Shown here piece after piece: positions 26,343 through 35,877 of a stretch of 64,000 nucleotides of DNA. Both the position numbers and the translations under genes were made by a program. Position 1 is the stretch's first letter; the number at the start of each line of letters is the position of its first letter. The notes beneath the pieces are model-generated. The model was not told where the DNA came from and ran no database searches. It saw nothing but the letters and a program-made list of their open reading frames with translations. The stretch is from assembly GCA_052117605.1 (NCBI GenBank), contig JBQKIT010000001.1, one strand, 5' to 3'. Origin of the DNA: CAG-791 sp000431495. GTDB taxonomy: Bacteria > Bacillota > Clostridia > Lachnospirales > Lachnospiraceae.

Positions 26343-28367
26343 ATGGAAGAGAATACGAACGGGAAGACCAATTATCAGGAGCAGTACGAAAAGGAAAAGG
26401 CCAAAGCGGCTTTTCTTGCGGACCGTGTTGCCCAGCTGGAGGACCAGGTGGATGATCTGCAGTTCAAGCTGGACCGTATTAAGAACAACAAGATCTGGAA
26501 GGCTTCAAAGCCTGCAAGAGACGCCTATCATTTTGTGCAGCGTCAGGCAGATCGGATTCGCAATCAGGGCGATGCGAAGGGAGTTGTGAAAAAGATCCGT
26601 TATAAGATTCGTGAGAAGCAGGCGGAGAAGGGCTACGGAACCGCAAGCTTTCCGAACGCAGAGGAGCGAAGCCGTCAGACACAGGAGGCGGCCGGCTTTT
26701 CCAGACAGATTCTGTTCAGCATCCTGGTTCCGCTCTACAACACCCCGAAGGAATATCTGAAGGACATGATGGATTCGGTGCTGAATCAGACCTACGGAAA
26801 CTGGCAGCTGTGCCTTGCGGACGGGTCGGATACAGAGCATGCGTATGTAGGGGAAATCGTACAGGAATACCGCAGTCGGAGCGAAGAGCTTTCCCGGAGA
26901 ATCTGTTACCGGAAGCTTGAGAAAAACGGAGGAATTTCGGAGAATACAAACGCCTGCCTTGCGCTGGCGGAGGGGGAGTACATCGCGCCGTTTGATCACG
27001 ACGACTACCTTCATCCGTCGGTGTTATACTGGTATGTCAAGACGATCAATGAGCAGAATGCAGATTACCTGTACTGTGACGAGACGACCTTTCGGGAGAA
27101 TGATCTGAATCACTTTGTGACCATTCATTTCAAGCCCGATTATGCCATCGACAATCTGCGTGCGAACAACTACATCTGTCACCTTTCCTGCTTTGATCGG
27201 AAGCTCCTGGAGGGAGAGGAACTGTACCGCTCGGAATTTGACGGCTCTCAGGATCACGACATGATTCTGCGGCTGACGGATAAGGCACAGAATATTGTGC
27301 ATGTTCCGAAGCTCCTTTATTACTGGAGAAGCCATGCCGGCTCCACGGCGGACAACATCGGGGCAAAGACCTATGCAATCGATGCGGCAAAGGGCGCTGT
27401 GGCGGATCATCTGCGCCGGCACGGATACCGGAATTTCAAGATCACAAGTACCCGTGCGTTCGAGACAATTTTCAAGATTACGTATGAAATTGCGGGTGAG
27501 CCGATGATTTCCGTGGTGATCGCGAACAAGGATCACAGTGAGGATCTGAAGCGCTGCCTGAATTCCATCTTTGAGAAGTCCACGTATGAGAATTATGAAA
27601 TTATCATTGTGGAGAACGGAAGCACGGAGGAAGCAACAAAGCGCTATTATCGTGAAGTTACATCCGGGCCGTACAAAGACAGGGTTCGTGTAGTAGAATA
27701 CCATTATGCGGACGGCGAGAAATTCAACTATTCCCGACTGAATAACTTCGGTGTGCGTGAAGCAAAGGGAGAGTATGTTCTTCTGCTGAACAATGACACA
27801 GAGGTGATTTCCATCAACTGGATGGAGGAACTTCTGATGTACGCACAGCGGCCGGATGTTGCCTGCGTTGGTGCCAAGCTTTATTATCCGGACAAGACGA
27901 TTCAGCATGCAGGAATTGTTCTTGGCCTTGGAGCCCACCGCACAGCAGGACATACCCATTACCGGCAGCGCAGAGAGAATCTCGGCTACATGGGACGTCT
28001 GTGCTACGCACAGGATGTTTCGGCGGTAACCGGGGCGTGCCTGATGGTAAAGAAGAGCATCTATGAGGAGGTGGGAGGTCTGGACGAGACCTTTGAGGTG
28101 TCTCTGAATGACGTGGATTTCTGCTTGAAGTGCAGAGAGAAGAGCTACCTGAATGTGTTCACGCCGTTTGCGGAGCTGTATCACTATGAATCGGCTTCAC
28201 GAGGCTCGGATGTGACAGATGCTTCCTCTGACAATGCAAAGAGGTACGACAGGGAGTCGGAGCATTTCCGCACCAAATGGAAAGAGGTCCTGGAAAAAGG
28301 GGATCCTTATTATAATCCGAACTTCACGCTGGATCGAAGCGATTACAGTCTGAAGGTTCAGGATTGA
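26343..28367 (+). CDS. Tandem family 2 glycosyltransferase (two intact GT domains)
   Basis: 674 residues: an N-terminal coiled coil (about 8-50), a basic helical segment, a first GT2 domain (about 124-370; FSILVPLYNT, EKNGGISENTN, APFDHDDYLHP as DxD-type motif, YYWRSHAGSTADN) and a second GT2 domain (about 388-640; ISVVIANKDH, NGSTEEATK, LLNNDTEVIS, GACLMVKKSIYEEVGGLDE, YHYESASRG). Both domains keep their nucleotide- and metal-binding marks, so the enzyme may add two linkages in turn, as in rhamnan-type polymerising transferases. The N-terminal coiled coil may bind the other glycosyltransferases or the membrane. ATG at 26343 follows AAGGGA. Confidence 0.92.
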   Translation: MEENTNGKTNYQEQYEKEKAKAAFLADRVAQLEDQVDDLQFKLDRIKNNKIWKASKPARDAYHFVQRQADRIRNQGDAKGVVKKIRYKIREKQAEKGYGTASFPNAEERSRQTQEAAGFSRQILFSILVPLYNTPKEYLKDMMDSVLNQTYGNWQLCLADGSDTEHAYVGEIVQEYRSRSEELSRRICYRKLEKNGGISENTNACLALAEGEYIAPFDHDDYLHPSVLYWYVKTINEQNADYLYCDETTFRENDLNHFVTIHFKPDYAIDNLRANNYICHLSCFDRKLLEGEELYRSEFDGSQDHDMILRLTDKAQNIVHVPKLLYYWRSHAGSTADNIGAKTYAIDAAKGAVADHLRRHGYRNFKITSTRAFETIFKITYEIAGEPMISVVIANKDHSEDLKRCLNSIFEKSTYENYEIIIVENGSTEEATKRYYREVTSGPYKDRVRVVEYHYADGEKFNYSRLNNFGVREAKGEYVLLLNNDTEVISINWMEELLMYAQRPDVACVGAKLYYPDKTIQHAGIVLGLGAHRTAGHTHYRQRRENLGYMGRLCYAQDVSAVTGACLMVKKSIYEEVGGLDETFEVSLNDVDFCLKCREKSYLNVFTPFAELYHYESASRGSDVTDASSDNAKRYDRESEHFRTKWKEVLEKGDPYYNPNFTLDRSDYSLKVQD

Positions 28368-28405
28368 TCCAGAAAAACGGCACAAGCCTAAGGAGGAGTA
28401 AAACC

Positions 28406-30133
28406 ATGATGGAACGAGTAACGGAGCAACTGAATTACTGGCTGAGCGATTCTTATTTTGACGAGAAGACCAAGGAAGAATTGCTTGCTGTACGTAATGA
28501 TGAGAAGGAAATAGAGGATCGCTTTTACAAGGATCTTGCCTTTGGCACCGGCGGACTGCGCGGTGTGATCGGCGCAGGCACCAACCGGATGAACATCTAT
28601 ACCGTTCGCAAGGCAACGCAGGGGCTTGCCAATTACATCAATAAGAACGGAGATCCGAAGAAGGGCGTTGCCATTTCCTATGACAGCCGCCGTATGAGTC
28701 CGGAATTTGCAAAAGAGACGGCACTTTGCCTTGCGGCAAACGGAATCAAGGCATATCTTTCCGATACGCTTCGCCCGGTTCCGGAGGAATCCTTTGCACT
28801 TCGGTATTTCGGATGCCAGGCCGGTGTAGAGATCACGGCAAGCCACAATCCGCCGGAATACAATGGGTACAAGGTATACTGGGAGGACGGCGCTCAGGTA
28901 ACACCGCCTCATGACACAGGCATCATCTCGGATGTCAATGCGGTTTCCAGCTACGACGAGGTGAAGACCATGCCGGAGAAGGAAGCAGTGGAGAAGGGAC
29001 TTCTTGTCTATTTCGGCAGAGAAATTGATGATGCCTACATGGAAGCCCTCAAGAAGCAGATCATCCATCCGGAAGTCATTCGTGAGATGGCGGATGATAT
29101 CCGCATTGTTTATACACCGTTCCACGGAGCAGGACTGGTTCCGGTGACGAGGGTTCTGGAAGAGCTTGGCTTCAAGCATGTTTATGTGGTTCCGGAGCAG
29201 AAGGATCCCGATCCGGATTTCACAACCCTGGAGTATCCGAACCCGGAGGATCCGAAGGCATTTACGCTGGCACTGAAGCTTGCAAAGGAAAAGGACGCAG
29301 ATATTGTTCTTGCAACGGATCCGGATGCGGATCGTCTCGGCATCTATGCCAAGGATGCGAAGACCGGCGAATACATTGCCTTTACAGGAAACATGTCCGG
29401 CATGCTGATCGGCGAGTACATTCTCCGCGAGAGAACGCTGACACATACAATGCCCGAAAAGCCTGCCTTCGTCACAACAATCGTGACGACGAATCTGGCA
29501 AAGGCAATCGCAGAGAAGTACGGCTGCCATTATGTGGAATGCCTGACCGGCTTTAAGTACATCGGTGAGCAGATCAAGCTCTTCGAGGAAGCAAAGTCCT
29601 ATCATTATGTCTTCGGTCTTGAGGAGTCCTACGGCTGCCTTGCAGGAACGCATTCCCGCGATAAGGATGCACCGGTTGCCGTGATGATGCTGTGTGAGGC
29701 TGCTGCCTTCTACAAGAAGCAGGGACTGACACTCTGGGATCAGATGCAGAAGATCTACAGCGAGTACGGCTTCTATAAGGAGACGCAGTATGCCATTACC
29801 ATGAAGGGAATGGACGGCGCAGCTCAGATTGATGCGTTGATGGAGAAATTCCGCACAAATCCGCCGAAGAACTTCGGAAGCTGGAAGGTGGAAGAGTTCC
29901 GGGATTACGAGACCGGAAAAACCGTAAAGCCTGCAACCGGGGAAGAAGGAACGACAGGGCTTCCGAAATCAAATGTACTGTATTTTGCTCTGGATCAGGA
30001 TGCATGGTGCTGTGCAAGACCTTCCGGAACAGAGCCGAAGATTAAATTCTACATGGGCGTAAAGGGAGAAAGTCTTGCCGATGCCGACGCCAAGGTGGAA
30101 GAGCTGACAGAGGCAGTGAAGGCAAACATCTGA
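28406..30133 (+). CDS. Phosphoglucomutase/phosphomannomutase family protein
   Basis: A 575-residue alpha-D-phosphohexomutase that interconverts sugar 1- and 6-phosphates, here probably supplying glucose-1-phosphate to RfbA. The phosphoserine loop ITASHNPPEYNGYKVYW, the metal loop ATDPDADRLG, the sugar loop GLEESYGCL and the phosphate-binding loop ARPSGTEPKIKFY are all present and in order. Length fits the PgcA-type (about 575). The ATG at 28406 follows a perfect AGGAGGAG seven bases upstream; the open frame extends to 28364 but overlaps the previous gene. It sits inside the glycosyltransferase run, between two GT genes. Confidence 0.94.
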   Translation: MMERVTEQLNYWLSDSYFDEKTKEELLAVRNDEKEIEDRFYKDLAFGTGGLRGVIGAGTNRMNIYTVRKATQGLANYINKNGDPKKGVAISYDSRRMSPEFAKETALCLAANGIKAYLSDTLRPVPEESFALRYFGCQAGVEITASHNPPEYNGYKVYWEDGAQVTPPHDTGIISDVNAVSSYDEVKTMPEKEAVEKGLLVYFGREIDDAYMEALKKQIIHPEVIREMADDIRIVYTPFHGAGLVPVTRVLEELGFKHVYVVPEQKDPDPDFTTLEYPNPEDPKAFTLALKLAKEKDADIVLATDPDADRLGIYAKDAKTGEYIAFTGNMSGMLIGEYILRERTLTHTMPEKPAFVTTIVTTNLAKAIAEKYGCHYVECLTGFKYIGEQIKLFEEAKSYHYVFGLEESYGCLAGTHSRDKDAPVAVMMLCEAAAFYKKQGLTLWDQMQKIYSEYGFYKETQYAITMKGMDGAAQIDALMEKFRTNPPKNFGSWKVEEFRDYETGKTVKPATGEEGTTGLPKSNVLYFALDQDAWCCARPSGTEPKIKFYMGVKGESLADADAKVEELTEAVKANI

Positions 30134-30158
30134 CATGGAATTCCTGCGGGTGCTGTGA

Positions 30159-31469
30159 ATGGCTTTTTGGACAGATCTTAACAAAACAATCAGATATGCA
30201 CAGAGAAACGGGCTTCGCGACACGTATTATGCCGCGATCGAACGACTTCGCGACAAGGTCGGTACCTCTTATTCGTATGAGGTACCGGCCTTGGGCAGTC
30301 TGGAGGAACAGCGCAGTCAGTGGGAGAAGAGAAGGCGCGATGGAGACAGCTTTCCGCTGATCAGCTTTCTGGTTCCTTTGTATCAGCCGGATCTGCGATT
30401 TATGCGGGAGATGCTGGAATCTGTGGAGAGGCAGACCTATGGAAACTGGGAACTGATTCTTGCGGACGGAGGCGGTACGGAGGCAGCGGCCAATCTGGCA
30501 GCTTCGTTTCAGAATCCCCGGATTCACTATGGGAGGCTTGAGGAGAACGGCGGCATTTCACGAAATACCAATGCCGCGGCATCCATGGCTTCCGGGGATT
30601 ATATTGCTCTCCTGGATTATGACGATCTTCTGACGGAGGATGCCGTCTTTGAAGTGACGCATAAGATCGAGCGGACACAGGCGGAGATCATTTACTCGGA
30701 TGAGGACAAGTGTGATCCGACGGGAAGAAAATTCTTTGAGCCGAACCGGAAGCCGGATTTTAATCCGGATTATTTTCTGAGCAACAATTATATCTGTCAC
30801 CTTCTTGTCATGAAAAAGGAACTGTTTCTGGCGCTTCGACTGCGCCCGGAATATGATGGCGCACAGGATTATGACCTTCTGCTCCGTGCACCCTGGTCCG
30901 GAATCGTGCATATTCCGAAAGTTCTGTATCATTGGCGGACGCACCCTGCTTCCACAGCAGGAAACCCGGGCAGCAAGAATTACGCATACCAGGCAGGAAA
31001 GGCGGCTCTTCAGGAGTATTTCCGTACCTGCCGGATCGATGCGGAGGTGATGGAGTCGAGACACAATGGCTTTTTCCGTGTGAATTACCGGCCGGATATT
31101 TTCTCACAGAGACCGGAGGTCGGTGTTGTCGGAGGAAAGCTTCTCGATGAGCATCACCGGATCATCGGCGGAATGATGGATGAGAGCGGCCGGGTGGAAT
31201 TCCCCGGCATGCATGAAATGGAAAGCGGCCCGATGCATCGGGCAGATACCATGCAGGACGCACAGGCGGTAGATGTGCGGTGCATGGAAATTCGCGATGA
31301 GCTTCGTCCGCTGTATCAGACGGTGTTCAATGCTTCCTATGAGGGGCATGTGATGAAGCACACGGATGATCTTAAGACGATGAGCCTGGAATTCTGCCGT
31401 CAGGTAAGGCAGCAGGGATATCTTGTTGTCTGGGATCCTGAAATGACGAAAATTTGCGATCAGAAATAA
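30159..31469 (+). CDS. Family 2 glycosyltransferase, intact first GT domain plus worn second
   Basis: 436 residues. The GT2 domain spans about 60-300 (ISFLVPLYQP, ENGGISRNTNAA, LLDYDDLLTE, IIYSDEDKCDPTG, YHWRTHPASTAGN) and is close in sequence to the first domain of the tandem GT at 26.3 kb. After residue 310 there is a remnant of a second domain (EVGVVGGKLLDEHHRIIGGMMDESG), but the nucleotide-binding start and the metal motif are missing. It therefore mirrors the protein at 24.2 kb, which has lost its first domain instead. ATG at 30159; the upstream site is weak. Sugar and acceptor are unknown. Confidence 0.88.
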   Translation: MAFWTDLNKTIRYAQRNGLRDTYYAAIERLRDKVGTSYSYEVPALGSLEEQRSQWEKRRRDGDSFPLISFLVPLYQPDLRFMREMLESVERQTYGNWELILADGGGTEAAANLAASFQNPRIHYGRLEENGGISRNTNAAASMASGDYIALLDYDDLLTEDAVFEVTHKIERTQAEIIYSDEDKCDPTGRKFFEPNRKPDFNPDYFLSNNYICHLLVMKKELFLALRLRPEYDGAQDYDLLLRAPWSGIVHIPKVLYHWRTHPASTAGNPGSKNYAYQAGKAALQEYFRTCRIDAEVMESRHNGFFRVNYRPDIFSQRPEVGVVGGKLLDEHHRIIGGMMDESGRVEFPGMHEMESGPMHRADTMQDAQAVDVRCMEIRDELRPLYQTVFNASYEGHVMKHTDDLKTMSLEFCRQVRQQGYLVVWDPEMTKICDQK

Positions 31470-31515
31470 AAAAGAGCCTGGAAGAACAAAGGCGGGAGAA
31501 CGGGCAGGAACAGGT

Positions 31516-32604
31516 ATGTCAGAATTCGGCAGTGAATTGATATCGGTTGTCATTCCGAACTATAATGGATCAGATTACCTGAGAGCGTGTCTGGATTCTG
31601 TCCTTGCGGGCAGTCTGGTTCCGAAGGTCATTGTGGTAGATAACGGCTCTTCGGACTGCTCCTGCGAGATGATAGAGAAGGAATATCCCCAGGTTCTGCT
31701 CCTTCGTCTGAAGGCCAATACCGGCTTTTGTCATGCTGTGAATGCGGGCCTTCGTCTGGTCAGAACTCCGTATGCGATGCTTCTGAACAATGACACCAGC
31801 GTAGACAGGGACTGCCTGCAGAAGCTTCTCTGCACAATGGAGAAGCGGCCGTCCTGCTTCGCAGTACAGGCGCTGATGCTGTCCATGAAGGAGCCGGACC
31901 GCATCGATGATGACGGCGATCTGTATAATGCACTCGGCTGGGCCTTTGCAAGACATAAGAACGCAGGAAAGGGAAAAGCCACCGCAGCACCATTGTTTGC
32001 GGCCTGTGCGGGAGCGGCACTCTATCGCATGAGTGTGTTTGAAGAGATCGGCTGGTTCGATGAGCGGCACTACTGTTATCTGGAGGACCTGGATCTCGGA
32101 TGGAGAGCGCAGATCTTCGGTCACCGGAGTTATCTGGAGCCCGGGGCAGAGGTGTTCCATGCAGGAAGTGCGACAGCAGGCGGCAAATACAGCGACTTTA
32201 AGGAAGTGATGACGGCGGGCAACAATGCCCTTCTTCAGTATAAGAACATGCCGTTTTTGCAGTACTGGCTGAACGCACCGCTGCGAAGTCTCGGAACTGC
32301 GGTTAAGAAGGCGTATTTTACCCGGAAGGGACTGGGAGATGCCTATGCGGAAGGAATCCGCCGCGGCGAATTTCTGAAGGCTTCCTGCGCGGAATATACG
32401 GAGTGCATCCGATACGGGATCCCGTATAAGAAATGTTCGATTCCGCAGGAGGCGGGTTTCCCGGAGCAGAAGGAGGATCTGATGGAGGTGCTTCCCATCT
32501 ATCTCGGAAGAAAGATCCCTTTTGAGTGGAGGCAGTTTCCTCATTACCTGTCGATTCAGGGGCAGCTCCTTGCGGGCTTGTTCCGGAGAAGACCCTCCGT
32601 GTGA
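31516..32604 (+). CDS. Family 2 glycosyltransferase (rhamnosyltransferase-like)
   Basis: A 362-residue single-domain GT2 of the WbbL type: ISVVIPNYNGSDYLRACLDS at the start, VVDNGSSDCS, MLLNNDTSVD as the metal motif, and CAGAALYRMSVFEEIGWFDE with DLDLGWRAQ in the acceptor part. The C-terminal 110 residues are helical and basic, probably lying on the membrane. AGGAACAGG precedes the ATG at 31516. WbbL-like enzymes often add L-rhamnose, which fits the rfbABC genes, but this is inference. Confidence 0.9.
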   Translation: MSEFGSELISVVIPNYNGSDYLRACLDSVLAGSLVPKVIVVDNGSSDCSCEMIEKEYPQVLLLRLKANTGFCHAVNAGLRLVRTPYAMLLNNDTSVDRDCLQKLLCTMEKRPSCFAVQALMLSMKEPDRIDDDGDLYNALGWAFARHKNAGKGKATAAPLFAACAGAALYRMSVFEEIGWFDERHYCYLEDLDLGWRAQIFGHRSYLEPGAEVFHAGSATAGGKYSDFKEVMTAGNNALLQYKNMPFLQYWLNAPLRSLGTAVKKAYFTRKGLGDAYAEGIRRGEFLKASCAEYTECIRYGIPYKKCSIPQEAGFPEQKEDLMEVLPIYLGRKIPFEWRQFPHYLSIQGQLLAGLFRRRPSV

Positions 32605-32620
32605 ATTGTGATTTGAGCAC

Positions 32621-34045
32621 ATGATTAAAGACAATCAGATTTTTTTCAACCGTATGCATATTGTGCTGGATGGACTGGTGGTTGCGGTAAGCTTTCTGCT
32701 TGCCTGGGCCATCAAGTTTCTGACGCCCCTCGCGGAATCCACGCCGGGCGTCACAGCGTTGTCTGCAGAGACCTATTTCAGGACTCTGTATTTTATTGTA
32801 CCCGGATATCTGATTCTGTACGGCATCTACAACCTTTATTCTTCCAAACGCTCATCGCGGATCCGCGTGGAAGTAGCCGGGATCTTTAAGGCAAACACGG
32901 TTGGAATCGGTCTTGTCATGATCAGCTTTTTCATGCTCTCCACGAGCGTGGACGGCGTGGTGGACTTTTCCAGAACGCTGATTCTTCTGTTCTATGTCAT
33001 CAATATGATCCTGACATTTCTGTACCGGATGCTGGTACGGAAATTTCTGTATTTTATCCGCAGAAAAGGAAACAATTTAAAGCATGTCATTCTGGTTGGC
33101 TATTCCAGAGCGGCGGAAGCCTATCTGGACCGCATTGCGTCCAATCCGCAGTGGGGCTATGTTGTGCACGGCATTCTGGATGATCATGTTCCGCGCGGAA
33201 CGCTGTACCGCGGGGTGAAGGTTCTGGGATCGCTCGGAAATCTGGAGTACATTCTTCCGGAGAACAAGATGGATGAGATTGCCATTACCCTTTCGCTGGA
33301 GGATTACGACAGTCTGGAGCACATTGTGGATCTGTGCGAGCGCGCCGGAGTTCATACGAAGTTTATTCCGGACTATGGATCACTGTTCCCGTCACGGCCG
33401 TATACGGAGGACCTGATGGGACTGCCGGTCATCAATATCCGCTACGTCCCGTTGTCCAATACCTGGAATGCTCTTATGAAGAGACTGGTGGATATTTTCG
33501 GGTCGATTTTCTGCATTATTCTGTTTTCTCCGGTCATGCTGTTTGCGGCGGTCGGAACAAGAGTGACCAGCAAGGGACCGATTATCTACAGGCAGACGAG
33601 AATCGGACTTCATTCAAAGCCGTTTACCATGTACAAGTTCCGCACCATGAGAGTGCAATCTGCGGAGGAAGAGAAGAAGGGCTGGACAATCCCGGGAGAT
33701 GACCGGGTGACGAAGTTCGGAAGCTTTCTGCGGCGCACCAGCATTGACGAAATGCCGCAGTTCTTTAATGTCCTGGCAGGAAAAATGAGTCTCGTCGGCC
33801 CTCGCCCGGAGCGTCCGCAGTTTGTGGATAAGTTCCGGGAGGAAATCCCGCGTTATATGGTAAAGCATCAGGTGCGGCCGGGAATTACCGGCTGGGCGCA
33901 GATCAACGGCTATCGGGGAGACACCTCCATCCGCAAGCGGATCGAGCATGATATTTATTACATTGAAAACTGGAGTCTCGGCTTTGACTTCCGGATTCTG
34001 TTTCTGACTGTTTTCAAGGGCTTTATCAATAAAAATGCGTATTGA
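32621..34045 (+). CDS. Undecaprenyl-phosphate sugar phosphotransferase (WbaP/WcaJ-like)
   Basis: A polyisoprenyl-phosphate hexose-1-phosphate transferase that starts the lipid-linked glycan by placing a sugar phosphate on undecaprenyl phosphate. The 474-residue protein has four N-terminal helices (to about 145), a Rossmann-like middle domain (HVILVGYSRAAEAYLDRI) and the catalytic C-terminal domain (about 285-474) with KRLVDIFGS, the YKFRTM block, RRTSIDEMPQFFNVL and VGPRPERPQF. Full length for the WbaP/WcaJ class. It is the last gene of the operon that starts at rfbB, 16 bp after the preceding GT; the LCP gene that follows has its own promoter. Confidence 0.93.
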   Translation: MIKDNQIFFNRMHIVLDGLVVAVSFLLAWAIKFLTPLAESTPGVTALSAETYFRTLYFIVPGYLILYGIYNLYSSKRSSRIRVEVAGIFKANTVGIGLVMISFFMLSTSVDGVVDFSRTLILLFYVINMILTFLYRMLVRKFLYFIRRKGNNLKHVILVGYSRAAEAYLDRIASNPQWGYVVHGILDDHVPRGTLYRGVKVLGSLGNLEYILPENKMDEIAITLSLEDYDSLEHIVDLCERAGVHTKFIPDYGSLFPSRPYTEDLMGLPVINIRYVPLSNTWNALMKRLVDIFGSIFCIILFSPVMLFAAVGTRVTSKGPIIYRQTRIGLHSKPFTMYKFRTMRVQSAEEEKKGWTIPGDDRVTKFGSFLRRTSIDEMPQFFNVLAGKMSLVGPRPERPQFVDKFREEIPRYMVKHQVRPGITGWAQINGYRGDTSIRKRIEHDIYYIENWSLGFDFRILFLTVFKGFINKNAY

Positions 34046-34110
34046 TTCTTTTGCCATTGTAATCGGAGAGGGAACGGACGTATACTGTCCTAGTTGATGT
34101 AATACAGTGC

Positions 34111-34139
34111 TTGTTCTGAAGGGGAAAGTGTAGTATTCT
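34111..34139 (+). promoter_or_regulatory. Putative sigma-A promoter of the LCP gene
   Basis: TTGTTC (34111-34116) and TATTCT (34134-34139) with a 17-bp spacer, about 40 bp upstream of the LCP start. Confidence 0.45.
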
Positions 34140-34179
34140 TAACAAATAGCATTTTGAAAGTTCACCGGGGGAGTTTTTC

Positions 34180-35616
34180 ATGTCCAGACGTGATTATGAG
34201 GATTATAACGATCGTTATGAGGATCGTTACGATGACCGCTATGACGATCGGTATGATGACGGCTACGAGAATCAGGGCGCCGGAGATGACGATGTAGATT
34301 ATGGCTACGAAGAGGGCGGTTATGACGATGACCGCTACGATGGGCGTTATCATGAAGGCTATGACGATCGCGGCTACTATGAAGACGATGATTACGCGGA
34401 GGATGACAGATACTCCGATGAATACGGTTATGGCGACGACCGGTATGATGATGACTACGAGGACCGCTATGGAAGAGGCGGAAGATCGGGAAGGTCGTCC
34501 GCGAGAGGGCGAAGCTCCGACAGAAGAAAGAAACGGACTGCGGTAGTCGCAATTGAGCTTGTGGTTCTTGCCGCTGTGCTGCTGATTCTTTATTTTGTCA
34601 CCCGCATCGGAAAGGTGGAGCGTGTCAACCTTCCGACGGAAGAGATCGAGAACAACATCGCCGATGTCGTAAAGGAGAACACAGAGAAGGGTGAGATGAA
34701 GGGATACCGCAATATCGCCCTCTTTGGTGTGGATTCGACACAGGGAGAGCTGGATCAGAATACACGAAGTGATTCGATTATCATCTGCTCCATCAATGAG
34801 GATACCGGAGATGTGAAGTTGGTTTCGGTCTATCGTGATACGCTGCTGAATCTCGGTGATGACACATACAACAAGTGTAATGCTGCTTACGCAAAGGGCG
34901 GAGCCGAGCAGGCGATCAACATGCTCAACCAGAATCTGGATATGAATATCACGGATTTCGTGACGGTTGGCTTCGGCGGACTGACGGATGTCGTGGATGC
35001 TCTTGGCGGCATCACCATTACGGTAGAGGAGGATGAGATTTCTCATCTGAACAATTATCAGTCCACAATGGCGAAGGAACTCGGTAAGAACGGCTACACA
35101 GAGGTAACCCAGGCGGGCACACAGACCCTGAACGGTCTGCAGGCAACGGCATACTGCCGGATCCGTTATACCAGAGGCTGGGATTACAAGCGTGCAGCGC
35201 GGCAGCGTGCCGTTCTGTATGCCGTTATGGACAAGGCGAAGAAGGCGAATGTCGGACAGCTTGCTGACATTGTCAACAAGGTATCGGATGAGATCTACAC
35301 CTCTTACAAGGTGAGCGATCTGGTTAACGATGTGCAGGCCATTGCGAACTATAACATGATTGCGGAGGACAGCATCGATACGATGCAGAACGGCTTCCCG
35401 CAGGAGGATGACCGGATTCAGGCAAACCTCGGCGGAGCGTTGGGTGACTGCGTTGTTCCGAGAGATTTGACCGACAACGTGGTATGGCTGCATGCGTTCC
35501 TGTTCGGCGATGAGAATTATGCCGTTTCGGATACTGTGAAAGAATTCAGCAGCCATATTTCCGAGATGACAAAGGATGCCGTTCCGGAAGAGATGACGGA
35601 TGCGGATCACGCCTGA
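34180..35616 (+). CDS. LytR-CpsA-Psr (LCP) family glycan ligase with acidic Tyr-rich N-terminal repeat
   Basis: LCP proteins move lipid-linked glycans onto peptidoglycan or other wall acceptors. Of 478 residues, the first 115 are a cytoplasmic tail almost wholly of Asp, Arg, Tyr and Gly (repeated DRYD units), then a basic stretch, a membrane helix (about 120-141) and the extracytoplasmic LCP domain (about 170-400) with NIALFGVDS, RSDSIIICSIN, LVSVYRDTLL and the arginine-rich CRIRYTRGWDYKRAARQR. These carry the Asp and Arg residues that bind pyrophosphate lipid in the family. The tail is far longer and more acidic than usual. GGGGGAG precedes the ATG. It has its own promoter and a terminator. 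Confidence 0.92.
   Translation: MSRRDYEDYNDRYEDRYDDRYDDRYDDGYENQGAGDDDVDYGYEEGGYDDDRYDGRYHEGYDDRGYYEDDDYAEDDRYSDEYGYGDDRYDDDYEDRYGRGGRSGRSSARGRSSDRRKKRTAVVAIELVVLAAVLLILYFVTRIGKVERVNLPTEEIENNIADVVKENTEKGEMKGYRNIALFGVDSTQGELDQNTRSDSIIICSINEDTGDVKLVSVYRDTLLNLGDDTYNKCNAAYAKGGAEQAINMLNQNLDMNITDFVTVGFGGLTDVVDALGGITITVEEDEISHLNNYQSTMAKELGKNGYTEVTQAGTQTLNGLQATAYCRIRYTRGWDYKRAARQRAVLYAVMDKAKKANVGQLADIVNKVSDEIYTSYKVSDLVNDVQAIANYNMIAEDSIDTMQNGFPQEDDRIQANLGGALGDCVVPRDLTDNVVWLHAFLFGDENYAVSDTVKEFSSHISEMTKDAVPEEMTDADHA
34209..34275 (+). repeat. Short tandem repeat coding DRYD units in the LCP gene
   Basis: Five consecutive 12-bp units (GATCGTTATGAG and variants) code DRYE/DRYD-type tetrapeptides; looser copies continue to about 34480. 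Confidence 0.8.
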
Positions 35617-35679
35617 TCCGGGGAAAAGAACCGTATTGCGGTGATCATCGAGAGATTCGCAGATGCTGCTAAATCCAAG

Positions 35680-35712
35680 GGGGGAGAGCCGGTGGTTCTC
35701 TCTCCTTTTTTG
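35680..35712 (+). terminator. Rho-independent terminator after the LCP gene
   Basis: A G/A-rich arm (GGGGAGAGCC) pairs with GGTTCTCTCTCC across a short loop and is followed by TTTTTT at 35706-35711, 65 bp after the LCP stop. A 64-codon frame across it (35641-35835) is not taken as a gene. Confidence 0.8.
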
Positions 35713-35771
35713 TCCACGTACGCGCACAGCAGAGGATGCTCTTGCGTGCTGCGTGCTGCGAATGCCATCTA

Positions 35772-35780
35772 TGATATAAT
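35772..35780 (+). promoter_or_regulatory. Extended -10 promoter for the GT2 gene at 35.9 kb
   Basis: TGA-TATAAT at 35772-35780, a perfect extended -10, about 100 bp upstream of the next gene and just past the LCP terminator. No good -35 at 17 bp. Confidence 0.5.
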
Positions 35781-35877
35781 ACAGAGAGCCGGAAAGACCG
35801 GGAAATGGTCGGATCAGGAGAAAAATCCGGCATAAATCGCCTGAAAACAAGGGCAGAAAGACGAGAGAAAAGCGGCT

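Noticed and set aside
34209..34275. Possible CRISPR-like or intergenic satellite repeat
   Set aside because: The repeats are in frame, have no spacers and code the DRYD tail of the LCP protein.
35641..35835. 64-codon plus-strand frame
   Set aside because: It runs through the intrinsic terminator of the LCP gene and an extended -10 promoter; codon use is not gene-like.
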